Origin: Phoronis australis
Lineage: Eukaryota; Phoronida; Phoronidae
Direction: 5' to 3'
NCBI GenBank assembly: GCA_002633005.1
Contig: NMRA01000101.1
Location: 418,115 to 482,114, forward strand
Length of the DNA stretch: 64,000 nucleotides
The notes beneath the pieces are model-generated. The model ran no database searches, had not been told where the DNA came from, and saw nothing but the letters and a program-made list of their open reading frames with translations. The position numbers were made by a program, and so were the translations under genes. Shown in pieces: positions 22,186 to 34,660 of this stretch. Numbering within the stretch: the stretch's first letter is position 1; each line of letters opens with the position of its first letter.

Positions 22186-22212
22186 CCTAGCTAGAATGCG
22201 ATGTATAGCTGT

Positions 22213-23010
22213 GGAAATAAGTAGTTTTCGAACCACCCCACTGAGAGGGGGTCCCGTCTGAAATGGAACGCCTAAGAAAAGAGTGACAGTTCATTTCATT
22301 GTCGGGTGACCTTGCAAGAAGTGACTTTCCTCAGCATGAAAGCCGGTTGTACGATTTCACAAAAACAGGAAAATAGAGATAGGCTTAATCGATTCCAACA
22401 TTGGGCCCTCTCTTCGTGAGCCGCCCTTTAAGAATTTACCAATCAAAACACAAAAAGGGTGGCCACTTGAATGTCATTAATTGTCCTCTTCAAGAGCTGG
22501 GCCCCTAAATATGAAAAGATTTATATTTTCAAAAGTCAGGAAATGCGCAGCAGTTCAGTGATGTTATCTGCCATGCCATCAATTTTCTCAAGTGAAACAC
22601 AATTTAGAAAAAAAACACGAAAAAATACTGAGAGCGACAGTTGTCTTTGTGGTCCTTTGCTCAGTAGAGAAGGGTCTCTGGAATTAATATAATTTTGCAT
22701 TTTTGCATTTGCAAAACTATTTTATTGGATTTAAAAGTCCAGTGATTTAATATGCTCCGCCGGCAAAAGCTTTGCTCTACGAATTTTCTCGATTTTTCGA
22801 AAAACATGTATGAGTGATAAAATGCACGTTTTCAAGTGCGTTTAGACGACCCACATGTATGCAGCAAAAACGGAGACCCTAACAACAATGACCTGGCCAG
22901 GGCCCTCAAGGGTAAACCATGTACTGATACCGAGTTGTCAAATGTTCTCTTGAGCTTTCTCTCTTATCCGTATTCGTAGTCTTCTTTTCTCGACTGTCCC
23001 CGGCCCCAAG
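22213..23010. repeat. Upstream block homologous to 30738-31545 (copy A)
   Basis: From cgaaccaccccactgagagg to ccccggccccaag the two blocks align with small differences. After that they diverge: copy A has about 240 bp before the PRODH block resumes, copy B about 3.1 kb. Confidence 0.85.
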
Positions 23011-23358
23011 CTGTCCACTGGTGACGTTTTTCCCTCAAGTCCCTCGGAACTAACCAGTATAATCATGACCTGACCACGGATGCTTTGTCTCGATCTTTTC
23101 CGAACTCTCTTCTCACCGTAGCCTCCCGGTTCTGTAATGATCTTCAGTCCAAACCCCTTTATTGTTCCGTGACTGGACAGCTGCTTAATTACAAGTTCAC
23201 GCAATATTCCAAGTCCACGCACGGGGTTAGTCGATTCCAAGTTCACGTACAGCCTCCGCCTCCATGAGTGTGCCAGTACACTCCTCGTTTCACGCTACAT
23301 GAGTGTCACCTATTGGTGAATTCATTAACTCCATATACACGAATTCTAATTTTACGTA

Positions 23359-23676
23359 ATGGCGCGGTTTGTTTCGCAGCATGGAAAATCTTGGTTAAGG
23401 TTGTTAAACCATGATAGATGTTTATTACGTGATATCATACATGGACCAAGAAATGCCTCTTTGTGGCTGACAAGATGTAAATCATCCTATGCCGCTGACG
23501 ATCATGCCGCACAAACCGAAAGAGATGAAGATTTCGAAGCACCATTCAAAAAGGTTAACCTGGCATTCGATAATGGCAAAGAAGCCTACCGAAGTAAAAG
23601 TACTTGGGAACTACTACGAGGCCTACTCGTCTTCAAGTTATGCTCGGTCGACACCCTGGTCGTTAATAGTAACAAA
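23359..23676 (+). CDS. PRODH: PRODH exon 1, copy A
   Basis: It starts [18 protein letters not shown], an arginine-rich, acid-poor presequence expected for mitochondria, and ends [18 protein letters not shown] then VVNSNK before GTGAGT. Confidence 0.85.
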
Positions 23677-26391
23677 GTGAGTAAATTCTTCCATTTTGCA
23701 TGTGGGCCTGTATATTAGAAGTTGACAGCCATCAAACACATGCTGTAGCCTGTAGAATTTGTAGAAACACGAGTTCGCAAGCAGTCACTTTGTTCTAACG
23801 GAAACACGGTTTTGGGATATTTGGAGACTAGTGTGTTCTTGTTAGCTTGTAATTATCGTCAACATGTCAGTGCCGTGTTCAGTGTTTTCAATCTTCTTAA
23901 ACAATAGCCCACTGCCCATTAAAGTCAAGACTATTGTTTACCAGTTGTTTATATCCAACAGTGGCCATATATCAGTTGTTTACACTACTGGTCTTGACAG
24001 GAAGTTTAGGCCTACTATTAAACACACAAATGACCTTTTGGGTCAGTGTTGTATTTGCATGGTGACACAGGACTTGTGCCAAATTGTATAGGTAAAACAA
24101 AATGTTAATTCAATGAACTTGGTGTTTTTTTGTTGCTGTTTGTAACGAAATGCTTAGCTTTTGGAAAATTCAAGGTGCAAAAATATTCATATATAAAATT
24201 CCTAAGGTGCTCAGGAGTATAAGTAAGAAGAGCCCTAAAGCCCTAAAGGAATACATGTCAAGCTGTTGCGATGGAATCGATGCATTATTTCTGGTCTGAC
24301 CCTCCATGCTATGTTTTGTATTGAAAAAGCCAATGCTGGGTATTTTAAGTGGTAGCAACATGTCACCTTTATTGAGCATTTTTGTCTGCACACCTTCACT
24401 GACTGTAGTCACTCTTGTGTTTTTCAGTATCTTGGGTGGCTTCTATGAAATGAGTTCATAATGATAGATTAAATCATCTTCTCTTACATATTTTTGTCAA
24501 AACAAGTACTATGATCTTGCAATCTTTTTAAGAATAAGACTACCGGCAATTTTTTCCAGCTGCTGAGCTTTCGAATAGATTAAATCAACATTTAGAAATG
24601 AAAGAGTAAATTGTTGGAGACCATGGGAAAAACAAAATGCAGCTGGGAGAGGAATAAATATCTGTCGGAATATTCTCTGAAATTCTAAAAAATGCCACCA
24701 TTGATCAAGTAATTCATAATCGTACCTGCGTGAACCGTGATGGAACATTATTTAATGCCTATCTTTAAAATTGAAAAGAAGGAATGAGTTAAAAAGCTCG
24801 ATGAAAAGCTTATCATGCTAATGTCTAGATAAAGACCTGTATCTGATAAGTTTATTAGCTCCACATATTCTTAAATAATAATCCTAAAGGTTATGTAATT
24901 TAACGTCTTGTTTTCACACTGGAAGACAGCACGGTGTTTTGAATCAAAATATGAATGCCATAAGTCGATGCTGTTAACCAAGACATCATGCTTCTGAACA
25001 AATTGCCTGCTTCACACTTTATTATAAGAAGATAATGGAGACCTGTTGCTAGTACTTTTAAAACGTCACCTTTAGTACGTATTTACACAGGCATGCGTCA
25101 GAACCATCAACAACATGGCCCAGAGAATAAGTCTGCCTAGTGTATGAGCTGAGGGCGAATTCTAATTTGAAAACAAATGATTACATGCGTTTTTATTACA
25201 ATGATGATTAGTAATGTTTTAAGCTTTATTTCACATTTTGTATTTTGGTAGTCACATTTACCTAGTAGTTTTGAATTAGTATTCTTCTAAACACATCAAA
25301 ACTGTTTTCTTGATAACCAACAGGTGTCAAATACAAAGTGGTTATCACTCTCATTCCCATCTATATTGCTTACCAACTTTGAAGGAAAGTGAGGATTTTA
25401 GGAGGTCGTTTTATGTCCTTAGTCAAATGTATTGAAAAGTTAAAATCCTAGAGTACATTCCCATCATAAGTTTACCTGTGATGATTTCGTCCAAATGGTC
25501 AGTTGGTGCATTTTGATTAAAAAACATTGAATCAGTAGCAAAAGACCAATATAGCTTAAATACTGCAAAAGTTTGCATTTTTCTGAATTGATGTCTCAGT
25601 CACAACAAACAATTTAATACTAGAATTTCAGGGCGTATGTCCATCACGTATGTCTGTCACACTCACTCAACTTGCATCGAGTGGTCTGACAAAAAATTCT
25701 TAGAAGATTACAACAAAGAAATTAATATGCTGTTCTTTGCAAACATTCCACAAAATCATCATATAAAACAAAAAATTGTTACTAAATGCAACTCACATAA
25801 TATTAATGTTAATTTTTTCAAAAATTCAAATTCTCTGCATACGTCCGTCACGCCCCTTTAAAGACAATTTTCTCTGTCAGGTAAAAAGATATGAGAAAGT
25901 TTGATACATGCTTTGAAAGCTATCGACGAGACCTTACAATTGATGTCTTAATTATTTTCCTAGGATGAATATTTTTACACAATTGATCAAAATGTTCTCT
26001 GATTATAATTCTTGAATTTGGAATGGACAACCTTGTTTTACTTTGTGCATTTTTAAAATTTTGTACAAGTTCAAACCTTGGGCAAAATAATTTATTTTTC
26101 ATTGTCCCATTTACTGAAGACTATTTACTGTACTGTGTTCTATCACTGTTTTTGACTTGTTTCAAACTTCACATCATTTCAGTTAATGAAACTAAGTCGA
26201 CGGTTGTTGGGAAGGAGGCTGTTCAGTAAAATGATGCAGGGGACATTCTATGGTCACTTTGTCGCTGGAGCTGACCATGAGGACATCAAACCTACTATAC
26301 ATAGAAACCTGACCTATGGAGTTAAGTCTATACTTGACTATAGTGCTGAGAGTGATCTGACTGAAGAACAAGCCACCCGAGCTGAAATGAG
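23359..26391 (+). CDS. PRODH: Proline dehydrogenase exons 1-2, copy A (probable alternative haplotype, truncated)
   Basis: Exon 1 at 23359-23676 (106 codons) and exon 2 at 26183-26391 encode the same N-terminal 175 residues as copy B. I see four differences in exon 1 (L13F, I26V, A51L, E54V; A to B) and one in exon 2 (M/V in FSKMMQG). Splice sites and frame are intact. No exon 3 follows: the sequence ends at an N within intron 2, whereas copy B continues into exons 3-11. As it stands the copy could not make an enzyme; it lacks the whole catalytic barrel. A duplicated gene fragment is possible, but its end at an N makes an unmerged allele more likely. Confidence 0.85.
23677..26182. other. PRODH intron 1, copy A
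   Basis: About 2.5 kb of AT-rich sequence, nearly the same as 35138-37615 in copy B. Short frames are conserved only because the whole block is duplicated. No domain is seen. Confidence 0.7.
26183..26391 (+). CDS. PRODH: PRODH exon 2, copy A
   Basis: It contains [27 protein letters not shown] and [15 protein letters not shown], conserved in animal PRODH. Phase 2 exit at GTATGT. Confidence 0.85.
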
Positions 26392-27262
26392 GTATGTGTG
26401 ACTATACAGGTGATTCAAACATTTTTGACTTGCAGTCTCCATGTAGCTAAGGAGCACAATCATTCTAGACAACTAGAAGCTAAATACGACAGCATTATTA
26501 ATAAGTAGCTTAGGACTCGTGACTACTGTACTGACAGGCCCAGCTGTCTTGTTTGTTTCATTTCCTTCTCTTGTCAACCAGGTTTGGCATCCTCAGTTCC
26601 AATTTGGCTACCTGGGAATTTCGCCAGGTCTCATTTGATGAGTTGATGTTATGCTAAGCGTCCAACCCTGGGCATTATTCTGGAGGAATATGGAAATTCA
26701 ATTTAATTAAAACTGTTGAAATTTAGTAACTAGACATTTAATTGATGCTTCTCTACCTACAAAGCCCCATATCTTAATCAAATGGAGAACCGCACCATCT
26801 TTTGGAAGAATGAGTGTTGTAGTACTGCACTTCCTAGTGGAAATTTATTTTTTTTTACATTGTCAGCTCTCAGGGGAGACTTATTTTGCCCATGGACCTC
26901 ATTTATTAATAGCTTTTTGTCTTGAACACAGTTTCTGTCCCGAGTTGGAGTTCTCTCCCCATGTACACCTATTCTGTTCATACTACACATTTCTTCATAA
27001 ACTACATTCTTTTTCACCTGTGACGTAGGTAAGAAATACGGCGTGTTTTACACCAGGTAACAAGTTGTTGGTGAAGTGCGTCAAATCTCTAATGGGAACA
27101 TTTGATGACGTTTATGAGAAAAGGATTTTGTCAGCAACAATAGAATTGCGGCTCATGAGAAAACAAAATCAGCTTGTAGTCATTAGGTTCTGGAGGTGCT
27201 TTAAAAATAGATTCATGAATACTGTACTTTAACCTTGGAATTTTAATTTGGTTTAAAAAAAT

Positions 27263-27490
27263 AATTGCAGGTGGTCTGGTACACGTACCAGACGTGCGCA
27301 GGCCGTGCATTTGGGCCCATTGCACTGTTCACCTGGAAATATTTTTGTGCTTTATTAATATATAGTTAAAACTGAGCTGAGGAGCTAGAAATCTGACTCA
27401 AGGGTCTAGCATTGTGGCCCAGTACGACTCGAACCCACGACCTCGAGTAAAGAAGGCGGGCACCATCACACTAGGCCACACTGCCTCCTC
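27263..27490 (-). mobile_element. tRNA-derived SINE, family 1, with 12-bp target duplication
   Basis: The minus strand reads gaggcagtgtggcctagtg (box A region), then box B ggttcgagtc, then a body with caatgggcccaaatgcac and a tail. TTAATTTGGTTT flanks it at 27243-27254 and 27491-27502. The same insertion sits at the same place in copy B (38696-38924), so it predates the separation of the copies. Confidence 0.8.
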
Positions 27491-27590
27491 TTAATTTGGT
27501 TTTCCTCATCATTTATAGGGGGTTCTTTTCAAATGTAAAAAGTTTCAACGTTTTAAATTGTACATTTGATGTTGATTTTGATGAAAATGA

Positions 27591-27591
27591 N
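27591..27591. other. Single N, probable contig join
   Basis: It ends copy A of the PRODH block; the next base starts unrelated sequence. Confidence 0.85.
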
Positions 27592-27837
27592 AAGATAAAA
27601 ATGACGAGACGAGAGAAACGGCCCGGGAAAGTAACAACTGCTTGTGATGAGAAAAAGAAGTGAGTGGGTTATGATGTTTAGAGCATTAGGACAACAAATA
27701 ATGTTTATTCGTAAGTGAAGTATCTTAAAATGTTTTCAGCTATTTTTATTGGTTAATGTTTAGGGATTTTTAAGACGAACTCGTCAATTTACGTAGGAAG
27801 GTCTTGCGATAGCACGTTGTTTACGCGACGCAAAACT

Positions 27838-27845
27838 GACGTCAC
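27838..27845. promoter_or_regulatory. CRE-like site TGACGTCA
   Basis: A perfect palindromic CRE followed directly by CGTG, about 90 bp before an ATG at 27935. Sequence only; function untested. Confidence 0.3.
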
Positions 27846-28262
27846 GTGGTACATGTACTAATTACGAAGCAGTCGCGGTGGTGTCTTGCAAAGAAGTACC
27901 AAACAGACACAGTTTTTTACATCGTCTAACAAAAATGAGGTTTGAACTTATGCCTCATGTGTGGCCGTTAATCTTACTGTGGTTTATTTCAGTGTTATGG
28001 TATGTTTTTAAAATATTTTTAGTTACTCCAGAGTTACATGTTTGAACTGAGAGCAAATAACCAGGCAAACAATTTTTTTAGTGACAACGAGACAACACGT
28101 GTTCTACATAATTTGTGTGCATTGATAGATTGAACTACTAAGTCGTCAAGTTGCTCAAGAGCTAATAAGCCAAGTGTCAGTGACAACCTACACAATAAAA
28201 TCTAAATCAGAATACTGATTTTGACCTCAATTGGCTTATCGGATGGATGGAAATTAACTTAC

Positions 28263-28408
28263 CATGGGCGGTGCAGCACTGAAAAAAGTGGGGGGCTAAA
28301 GCCCACCCAGCCCCCCTATGGTGCACCGCACATATAGCATGGGCAGCGCAGCTCTGAAAAAAGTGGGAGGCTATAGCCCCCAGCCCCCTATGGTGCGCCG
28401 CCCATGCT
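28263..28408. mobile_element. Palindromic GC-rich short element (tandem halves)
   Basis: The ends catgggcggtgca and tgcgccgcccatg are inverted. The interior has two head-to-tail halves, each with ctgaaaaaagtggg followed by a ggctaaagccc-type palindrome and tatggtgc(a/g)ccgc. Confidence 0.6.
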
Positions 28409-28639
28409 TACTTATTTGAATTGTAAAGAACAGCAAGAAAAGCTAAAGTTTAGTGACAGGTAAGACTAAATTTGTTGTAGTTTCTTGTCACTATGGGCAC
28501 TTTTCACTTCCGAACGCCCAGTGTACAATCCGGCCATGCGCAGTGACCCCGGCGATACTGACCAAACGCAGCTGTATTGGATGAATGTGGAGTTTATCCG
28601 CTGTATGCAAAGTACTACGTCACATGTGTAAAATATTGG

Positions 28640-29050
28640 CTAAATTTATTGAAAGTCCTCCTACTAGATACGCTTGAGCGGCTTATGACATGTTAGTTGA
28701 TTTAGATCGGAATAGGAGAAATACTTGGGTATCTTCTGTTAGACAATTGCTATCAAAATACGGTTTTTATGAAATTTGGTTGAATCAAGGTGTCACGTAC
28801 GAAGTCTCGTTTTTAAGTATCTTCACGCAAAGAGTTAATGACTGCTATGAGCAAGGTTGGCGATCAGAAATTGAGCATAATGCAATCTTCATCAAGTTTC
28901 GGGAAAACTTCATTTTATCATGGCCATTCTTTGAAGGAATTTTTTTTTGGAAAAGTGCGGTCCCGAGATCCCTGGTATGAGAGCGTTTGTGGCCGTTTTA
29001 AAATCCCTTGATGAAACACAGCTGGTAGTCCACTTTCTTGTGGCTGATGG
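28640..29050 (+). pseudogene. LINE ORF2 C-terminal fragment
   Basis: The frame 28690-28980 reads TWVSSVRQLLSKYGFYEIWL, then NQGVTYEVSFLSIFTQRVND with CYEQGW, matching the LINE downstream region with the pattern WxxxVxxLLxxxGFxxxWxxQxVxxxxxFLxxFxQRxxDxxxQxW. Only this part of the element is recognisable. Confidence 0.6.
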
Positions 29051-29059
29051 AACTGATAT

Positions 29060-29325
29060 AGAGTGTGTCCCAAAAATGTACAAATTTTAACACCTGTAGT
29101 TCAAATTCACCTCCTGTGGATCACTGAGATTCTGCGCAGACCCACTGCATAGCCACACCTTATTTTTTATCGCGGTGCGCCAGTCATGACGTGCTCCGTG
29201 TGTGTAGTATGTACAGGAATGGAAAACAAATGATTCAGTATTGAAGAAAATTCATTGCGCAATAATATTGGAAACTAACAACATCAAGGAAGTGCAAAGA
29301 GAACCTTTCCCAGTTGATGAGAGAT
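29060..29325 (+). pseudogene. Possible mariner-like transposon remnant
   Basis: It starts gagtgtgtcccaaaaatgta, a common Tc1/mariner-type end. About 200 bp on, the frame ILETNNIKEVQREPFP resembles the N-terminal helix-turn-helix of related transposases. Very short, so only tentative. Confidence 0.3.
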
Positions 29326-29403
29326 AATTTTAATTTTATTTATTTAAGTACTTAAACTTATTCGATCTACGGTTTGAGAAATTAAACCTACTAATCTATT
29401 TCC

Positions 29404-30060
29404 TAAGTCAATAACCGGTTTATTGTCATTTGAATTGTGAGAAAATTTTAGGACACTTTGTAGAGCTGTCCGACATTCATCAATATCTTTGAGACTTCTT
29501 TCAGATAGAAAAATCAAATCGTTTAGTGTACTTTTATATTTGGGGATCTGATGATAGATCGAATTTTCCCAATGTCTGCTTACAACTAAGTTCGTTGAAG
29601 CATTGTCATTTCTTAAAAGATTAGCTTCTAATTGTAAAAAAATCATCAGCCATCACTAGCCCATTTTCATACTGGATACATAAACATGTAATTCAGAAAT
29701 CAACAATCGATTCCATGAGCAATACGTTTACCTTGATTTAATGACTTAATTCCATTTTGATCCCCTGTTAGTGAGTTTAAACGACAAATCTTGTACCGAA
29801 GTCAAAAAGCAATGCATTTATTGTCATTTGAATTGTGAGTAAATTTTTGGGAATTGGCCAAATTTCATCAATGTGTTTGAGAGTTATTTTAGACAGGCAA
29901 GAAGCGTCCAAATGTTCTTTACTTCTTGGGGATCTGATTATAGATTTTTTCCATATTCAGGCTTCAACTAATTTCACTGAAACATCATCATTTCTTAAAA
30001 TGTTAGCTTCAAATTGCCAACAAACATCTATTAACCTGTCGATTTCGTAGATACATAAAC
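29404..30060 (-). repeat. Two diverged copies of a 240-bp segment
   Basis: 29404-29650 and 29821-30060 share words such as ttgtcatttgaattgtgag, ttggggatctgat and catcatttcttaaaa in the same order. The first keeps a minus-strand frame of 100 codons (29344-29646) that I do not recognise; the second is broken. Confidence 0.55.
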
Positions 30061-30583
30061 ATGAAATCAGAAACCAACGAATTTGTTCATCAAAACGGAA
30101 TGTTTCCGCAGGCATGATCGCAGATATTTTACGGGTAACCCTGGGAACATGGGAGATGGGGCATTCATATTAAGGTGTATTTTTGCTCATTTCCGAGGTA
30201 CCTATTACGGTTCACGAGTTTAACTTGAACTCCACAAAAAACCGCTAAATGTGAAATATTTGTTTATAATTTTGAATATTTTGAGTACCCCCCGTTCGAC
30301 ATGTACACGGTCATCACAAATCGTAGCCCCCAGTCCTTTCGACATTTTTGAATTCATTACAAACAGTCCCTAGTAACGACTTTCAAAAGAAATACTATTC
30401 TTGTGATACTATGGGAAAAATATAACATTATTTATACATGTAACCAACCATCGGAAGTAGCCTTTTGTGTAATTCACTAATAGTGAACTTCAAGTTCTTC
30501 AAAATTCCAACTTTTTGATGGTGGTCAATCCTATTGTATTTTTCACACTTTTGGTTGTTTGGGTCGAATGTTTTGATATTGCC

Positions 30584-30652
30584 GTGGTGTGCTGTGCTGT
30601 GCCGTGGTGTGCTGTGCTGTGCCGTGGTGTGCTGTGCTGTGCTGTGCTGTGC
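30584..30652. repeat. TGCTG/TGCCG pentamer microsatellite
   Basis: About 14 units of gtgct-type pentamers with every third or fourth unit changed to gccgt. Confidence 0.9.
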
Positions 30653-30737
30653 ACGGTTGTTTTGTGTTTTTGATGAATTTGGAATCTCAACTTCCCCTCG
30701 TGAATACTTGGCAGTGTCGGATTTACATGTCTAGAGG

Positions 30738-31545
30738 GATACCCGAACCACCCCACTGAGAGGGGGTCCCGTCTGAAATGGGACGCCTAAGATGAAAGGC
30801 TACACGCCTTTAACTTTGGTTAAGAGTGACAGTTCATTCCATTGTCGGGTGACCTTGCAAGAAGTGACTTTCTTCAGCATGAAAGTCGGTTGTACGATTT
30901 CACAAAAACAAGAAAATAGAGATAATCGGTTCCAACATTGAGCCCTCTCTTCGTGAGCGGCCCCTTAAGATTTGCCAATCAAAACACAAAAAGGGTGGCC
31001 ACTTGAATGTCATTAATGGTCCTCTTCAAGAGCAGGGCCCCTAAATATGAAAAGATCTATATTTTCAAAACTCAGGAAATGCGCAGCAATTCAGTGATGT
31101 TATCAGCCATGCCGTCAATTTTCTCAAGTGATACACAATTTGGAAAAAAACACACGAAAAAATAGAGCGACAGTTGTCTTTGTTGTCCTTTGCCAGAGAA
31201 GGGTCTCTGGAAATATAATTTTGTAAAATTTTTGCATTTGCAAAACCGTCTTATTAAATTTAAAAATCCAGTGATTTAATATGCTCCGCCGGCAAAAGCT
31301 TCGCTTTACGAATTTTCTCGATTTTTCGAATTACATGTATGAATGATAAAGTGCACGTTTTCAAGTGTGTTTAGACGACCTACATATATGCAGCAAAAAC
31401 AGAGACCCTAACAACAATGACCTGGTCAGGACCCTCAAAGGGTAAACCATGCACTGATACTGAGTTGTCAAATGTTCTCTTGAACTTTCTCTCTTATCCG
31501 TATTCGTAGTCTTTCTTTTCTCGACTGTCCCCGGCCCCAAGCCGA
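30738..31545. repeat. Upstream block homologous to 22213-23010 (copy B)
   Basis: Aligned with copy A along its length; it carries a short extra segment (gatgaaaggctacacgcc) near 30793. Confidence 0.85.
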
Positions 31546-32199
31546 CTCGGTTGTCATGGTTTAACCCTGACTCATGCAATTATTTTGGGTGCTCCCCTTG
31601 CTTCCTACGGCCCTGTTCTCAGTTAGTGGTTGGTCACTGCATGATGGTCTACCTTTCAGTAAGTGTACCTTGTATGGGCTGTGCGTGAACTTGGAATCCT
31701 GCTTAATCTCAAGATCGCGTATGCGTGAACTTGGAACTGAATATTCTTCGAGGCAAAAATGTGAAATTTTTGTTCGGAGAAAAGAATTTGTGCAATTATT
31801 GGCCTCGCCATCAACCGTTTTCTCCTTTACCGTTACTTGTGTCGCTGAACCGGAGGAATATGTGAATGGCTAAATCGATTATTGTTTGATGAAACTGATC
31901 GCACGCAGTTGAAAAGGTTGGCTAAAATTGACATTATTTTATTCAAACGTAACTTGATTTAGTGCAGTGGAAATTTATATGAACACGAACGTGATTATTT
32001 GGGTGAACTTGTCAAGTTGCCTCGCGTTTTCCAAGTTCACGTGTTTGACGTCTGCGTCTCTGTCTGCCAAACCATTCAAAGGACGATTAGGAAAATTGAC
32101 GGTTGTCTTCCTGATGCGAAGACCCTGGCTGATGTTGATTTTCAGATGTTTTTGATTTCTGGCGCCCTTTTGGGACAATTTTGATTTTTTGCATCTAGA

Positions 32200-32420
32200 G
32201 CTGTAGCTCCTTAACCCTTTTTAGGATCTTTGCGTATTTGGCAGATGGACTTTTATAGAGATGGCAACATATGATGATGAGTTACAGACAAATCAGACTA
32301 TAGCTGTGCCCCCTAATATCATTTTTTTACGTTTGCCTCTGGGAGTTGGCTGGTATATTTACATGAAATTTGGCAAATAGTTGTGTTTTACTGAGATGAC
32401 GCCACCGTCTCAATTCGGAT
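32200..32420. repeat. 255-bp repeat unit
   Basis: Carries gtagctccttaaccctttt, ttacatgaaatttggcaaat and aatcagactatagctgtgcccc, shared with 49765-49980. Confidence 0.6.
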
Positions 32421-34068
32421 GTGTTTAACACGTTATTCGCCATATAATGACCATCTTTATGACACTAAAAACACAACTGGAATTGCGTTGCAATTATGGG
32501 TGCATTTCAACATTCCACGTCTTGTATACAGAAAGCAAGCATCGAAAAAAATTACACCGTTTGAGCATTTATTGCAATGCCGCATTTGCCAAAGGTTATA
32601 ATAAGTGTGTAGGGGGATAGATTGTTTTTAAAATGCAAACCATTCATTACACAACACACATCCATCGAGTCTGCTCAGAGTTGTCATCAAAAAATTAGGA
32701 TTGATCACTGCAGCAGAATATCTGTGCAAGTCGGGATGTTGCGATGCTGCATTTTAAAGGTACATGTGCAAAAAAGATTTCAAAATAAGCTAGACAGACT
32801 TCAACACCAGTCTCCAAGACTTCCAAATTTAGATACATTTCTTACCAGAATAATTTGTCACTTTACGTAGTCGAACTTGTGTCAGAGTTGAATGTGATGT
32901 TGCGTCTAGTGTTTGTTTGTGAATACACTTAGGTAAAAAGTTGTTTTTGTTGAGATTTAGCTAGAATTGGATTGGATTCTATTCGAAAAGAAACACATTT
33001 TATTAGCCATGTCAAATTACGCCATTGTCTTGTTTAGTGTGGAAAATACTGTATGCTAGTCTTTGTACTTTTACACAATATGATTTATGTTGTATTGTAA
33101 TTAGGTGGTATGTTGGAGAAAAAAAATTTAGACCTATCCATGCAGATATTGTTAAAGCAACGTCGCATACGTATTTTTAAATATCTTTAAAAACTATTTA
33201 CCATTTACGTCGTAACATCCATCTGGTCCACTGACTCCGGTCCACCTGCACTAACATGGAGAACACGTTTTCTGTGACCAAATGAGCTTCCCAAAAAGAA
33301 TGGGCCCAATTCGGGATTTCACTGTTTGGCTATGAAAGTGTCTCATAAAGGGTATTCAAAATTTAAAAACATGAAAACGTGAAACCCAATACTGTGTTAA
33401 GTACTTGTTAAATTTGGAATTTTGTTCAAGACGATTGTTAATGTGTTAGAATAGTCTCAACAGCAGGAATTGGTTTATAGGTTGTTGTAATCTGCGAGAG
33501 AAAGCTTGCTTCACCACTAATTTTTGTAAAATGAACAGACAATTATTCCAAGTTTGCTTACTAAAGGGAACAGTATTTTGTTCCGAATTAATTTAGCATA
33601 GAGCTTTGCACCAAGACAAGGGCAACGGATGGTATCCTAAGTCCCTCCCCTTAGACGACACCCTTTTTCGAAGAGTTCGAACAACCAGGTGTCATACAAA
33701 ATGGCTAACCTTTTACAACACTGGCAAACAGTAAATAACAAGACCCGGTGATACAATGATAAAATGCGATGTAAACTCTATCAAGTCAATGCCACAATAT
33801 GGAGCAGCAATGTGCGATAAGCAGTCGATGCCCTTTCAACCAGTGACATATCAAATGAGCCAATTGGAGATTGCTCTCAGGGTCAGTGTTTTTACAATGA
33901 ATGTGAATCAGCTTTTGTTTGGCACGCAACTGGGGCAAATGTAAGTTTTATTTGTACGTTAGAACCGGTTTACTGCTGCATTATTTTTACTACTGTCATC
34001 TTTTAAACTTGGCATTGGGTAAAACTTAATCGCCGACAATTTAAAGGGACACAAAACATTGCTCATAA

Positions 34069-34660
34069 TGTCTTGTAATCTGTCAGAGAATGCTTGCTTC
34101 ACATGTATCTAAGGTTTGTAAAGCGAACACAGAATTATTCCAAGTTGAAGCCGAGTGGCGTGGCCTGCTAAACTTGGAATTCGCCAGAAATGAATTGATA
34201 ACGTGTTCAATAATGTTTCACGATAAGAAAAAAATTGTGCTTACAACATGTTGTAACCAGTCAGAGAATGTTTGGTTCACCACGTGACTTTTTGTAAAGC
34301 CATGATTCAATCATTCCAAGTTTAAGCAAGGGTGTGGCTTGCTTACTAACTTGGAATTGTGTAGAAGACAACTGCGAATACATTCAAAGGTGTTCCAAGA
34401 GTAATAGAAAATACATTCATAACATATGCAGCTGTAACCGGTCAGAGAATGTTTGGTTCACCACACATTTTTTTGTAAACTAGAAGAAATTGAATTATTC
34501 CAAGTTATAAGCAAGGGTGTGGCTTGCTTAAATTGCCGGAATTAGACAGAGAACAAGTACAAATGCATTCAAGGGTGTTCCAGAAGTAATAGAAAATGCA
34601 TTCACAATGTATTGCAACTAGATGGAGAATGTGTGGTATCCAAGTGATTTTTTGTAAAGT
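34069..34660. repeat. 180-bp satellite-like tandem repeat upstream of PRODH
   Basis: The words gtaaccagtcagagaatg and ggttcaccac recur at about 34069, 34247, 34428 and 34607, that is every 178-181 bp, followed each time by ttttttgtaaa and attattccaagtt. A related unit lies at about 33480. Confidence 0.8.

Larger units (their letters stand above)
23246..27590. repeat. PRODH exon 1-2 block, copy A
   Basis: It aligns with 34663-39023 throughout, exons and introns alike, with substitutions and small indels. Identity is highest in the last 1.4 kb. It stops at the N at 27591. Confidence 0.9.
27592..30737. other. Sequence between PRODH copies
   Basis: Contains a CRE-like promoter motif with a short hydrophobic open frame (27838-28000), a palindromic element (28263-28408), a LINE fragment (28640-29050), a possible mariner remnant (29060-29325), two diverged copies of a 240-bp segment (29404-29650, 29821-30060) and a pentamer repeat (30584-30652). 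Confidence 0.6.

Noticed and set aside
23359-26391. Independent second PRODH gene
   Set aside because: Only exons 1 and 2 are present and the copy stops at an N; nothing encodes a barrel. An unmerged allele explains it better.
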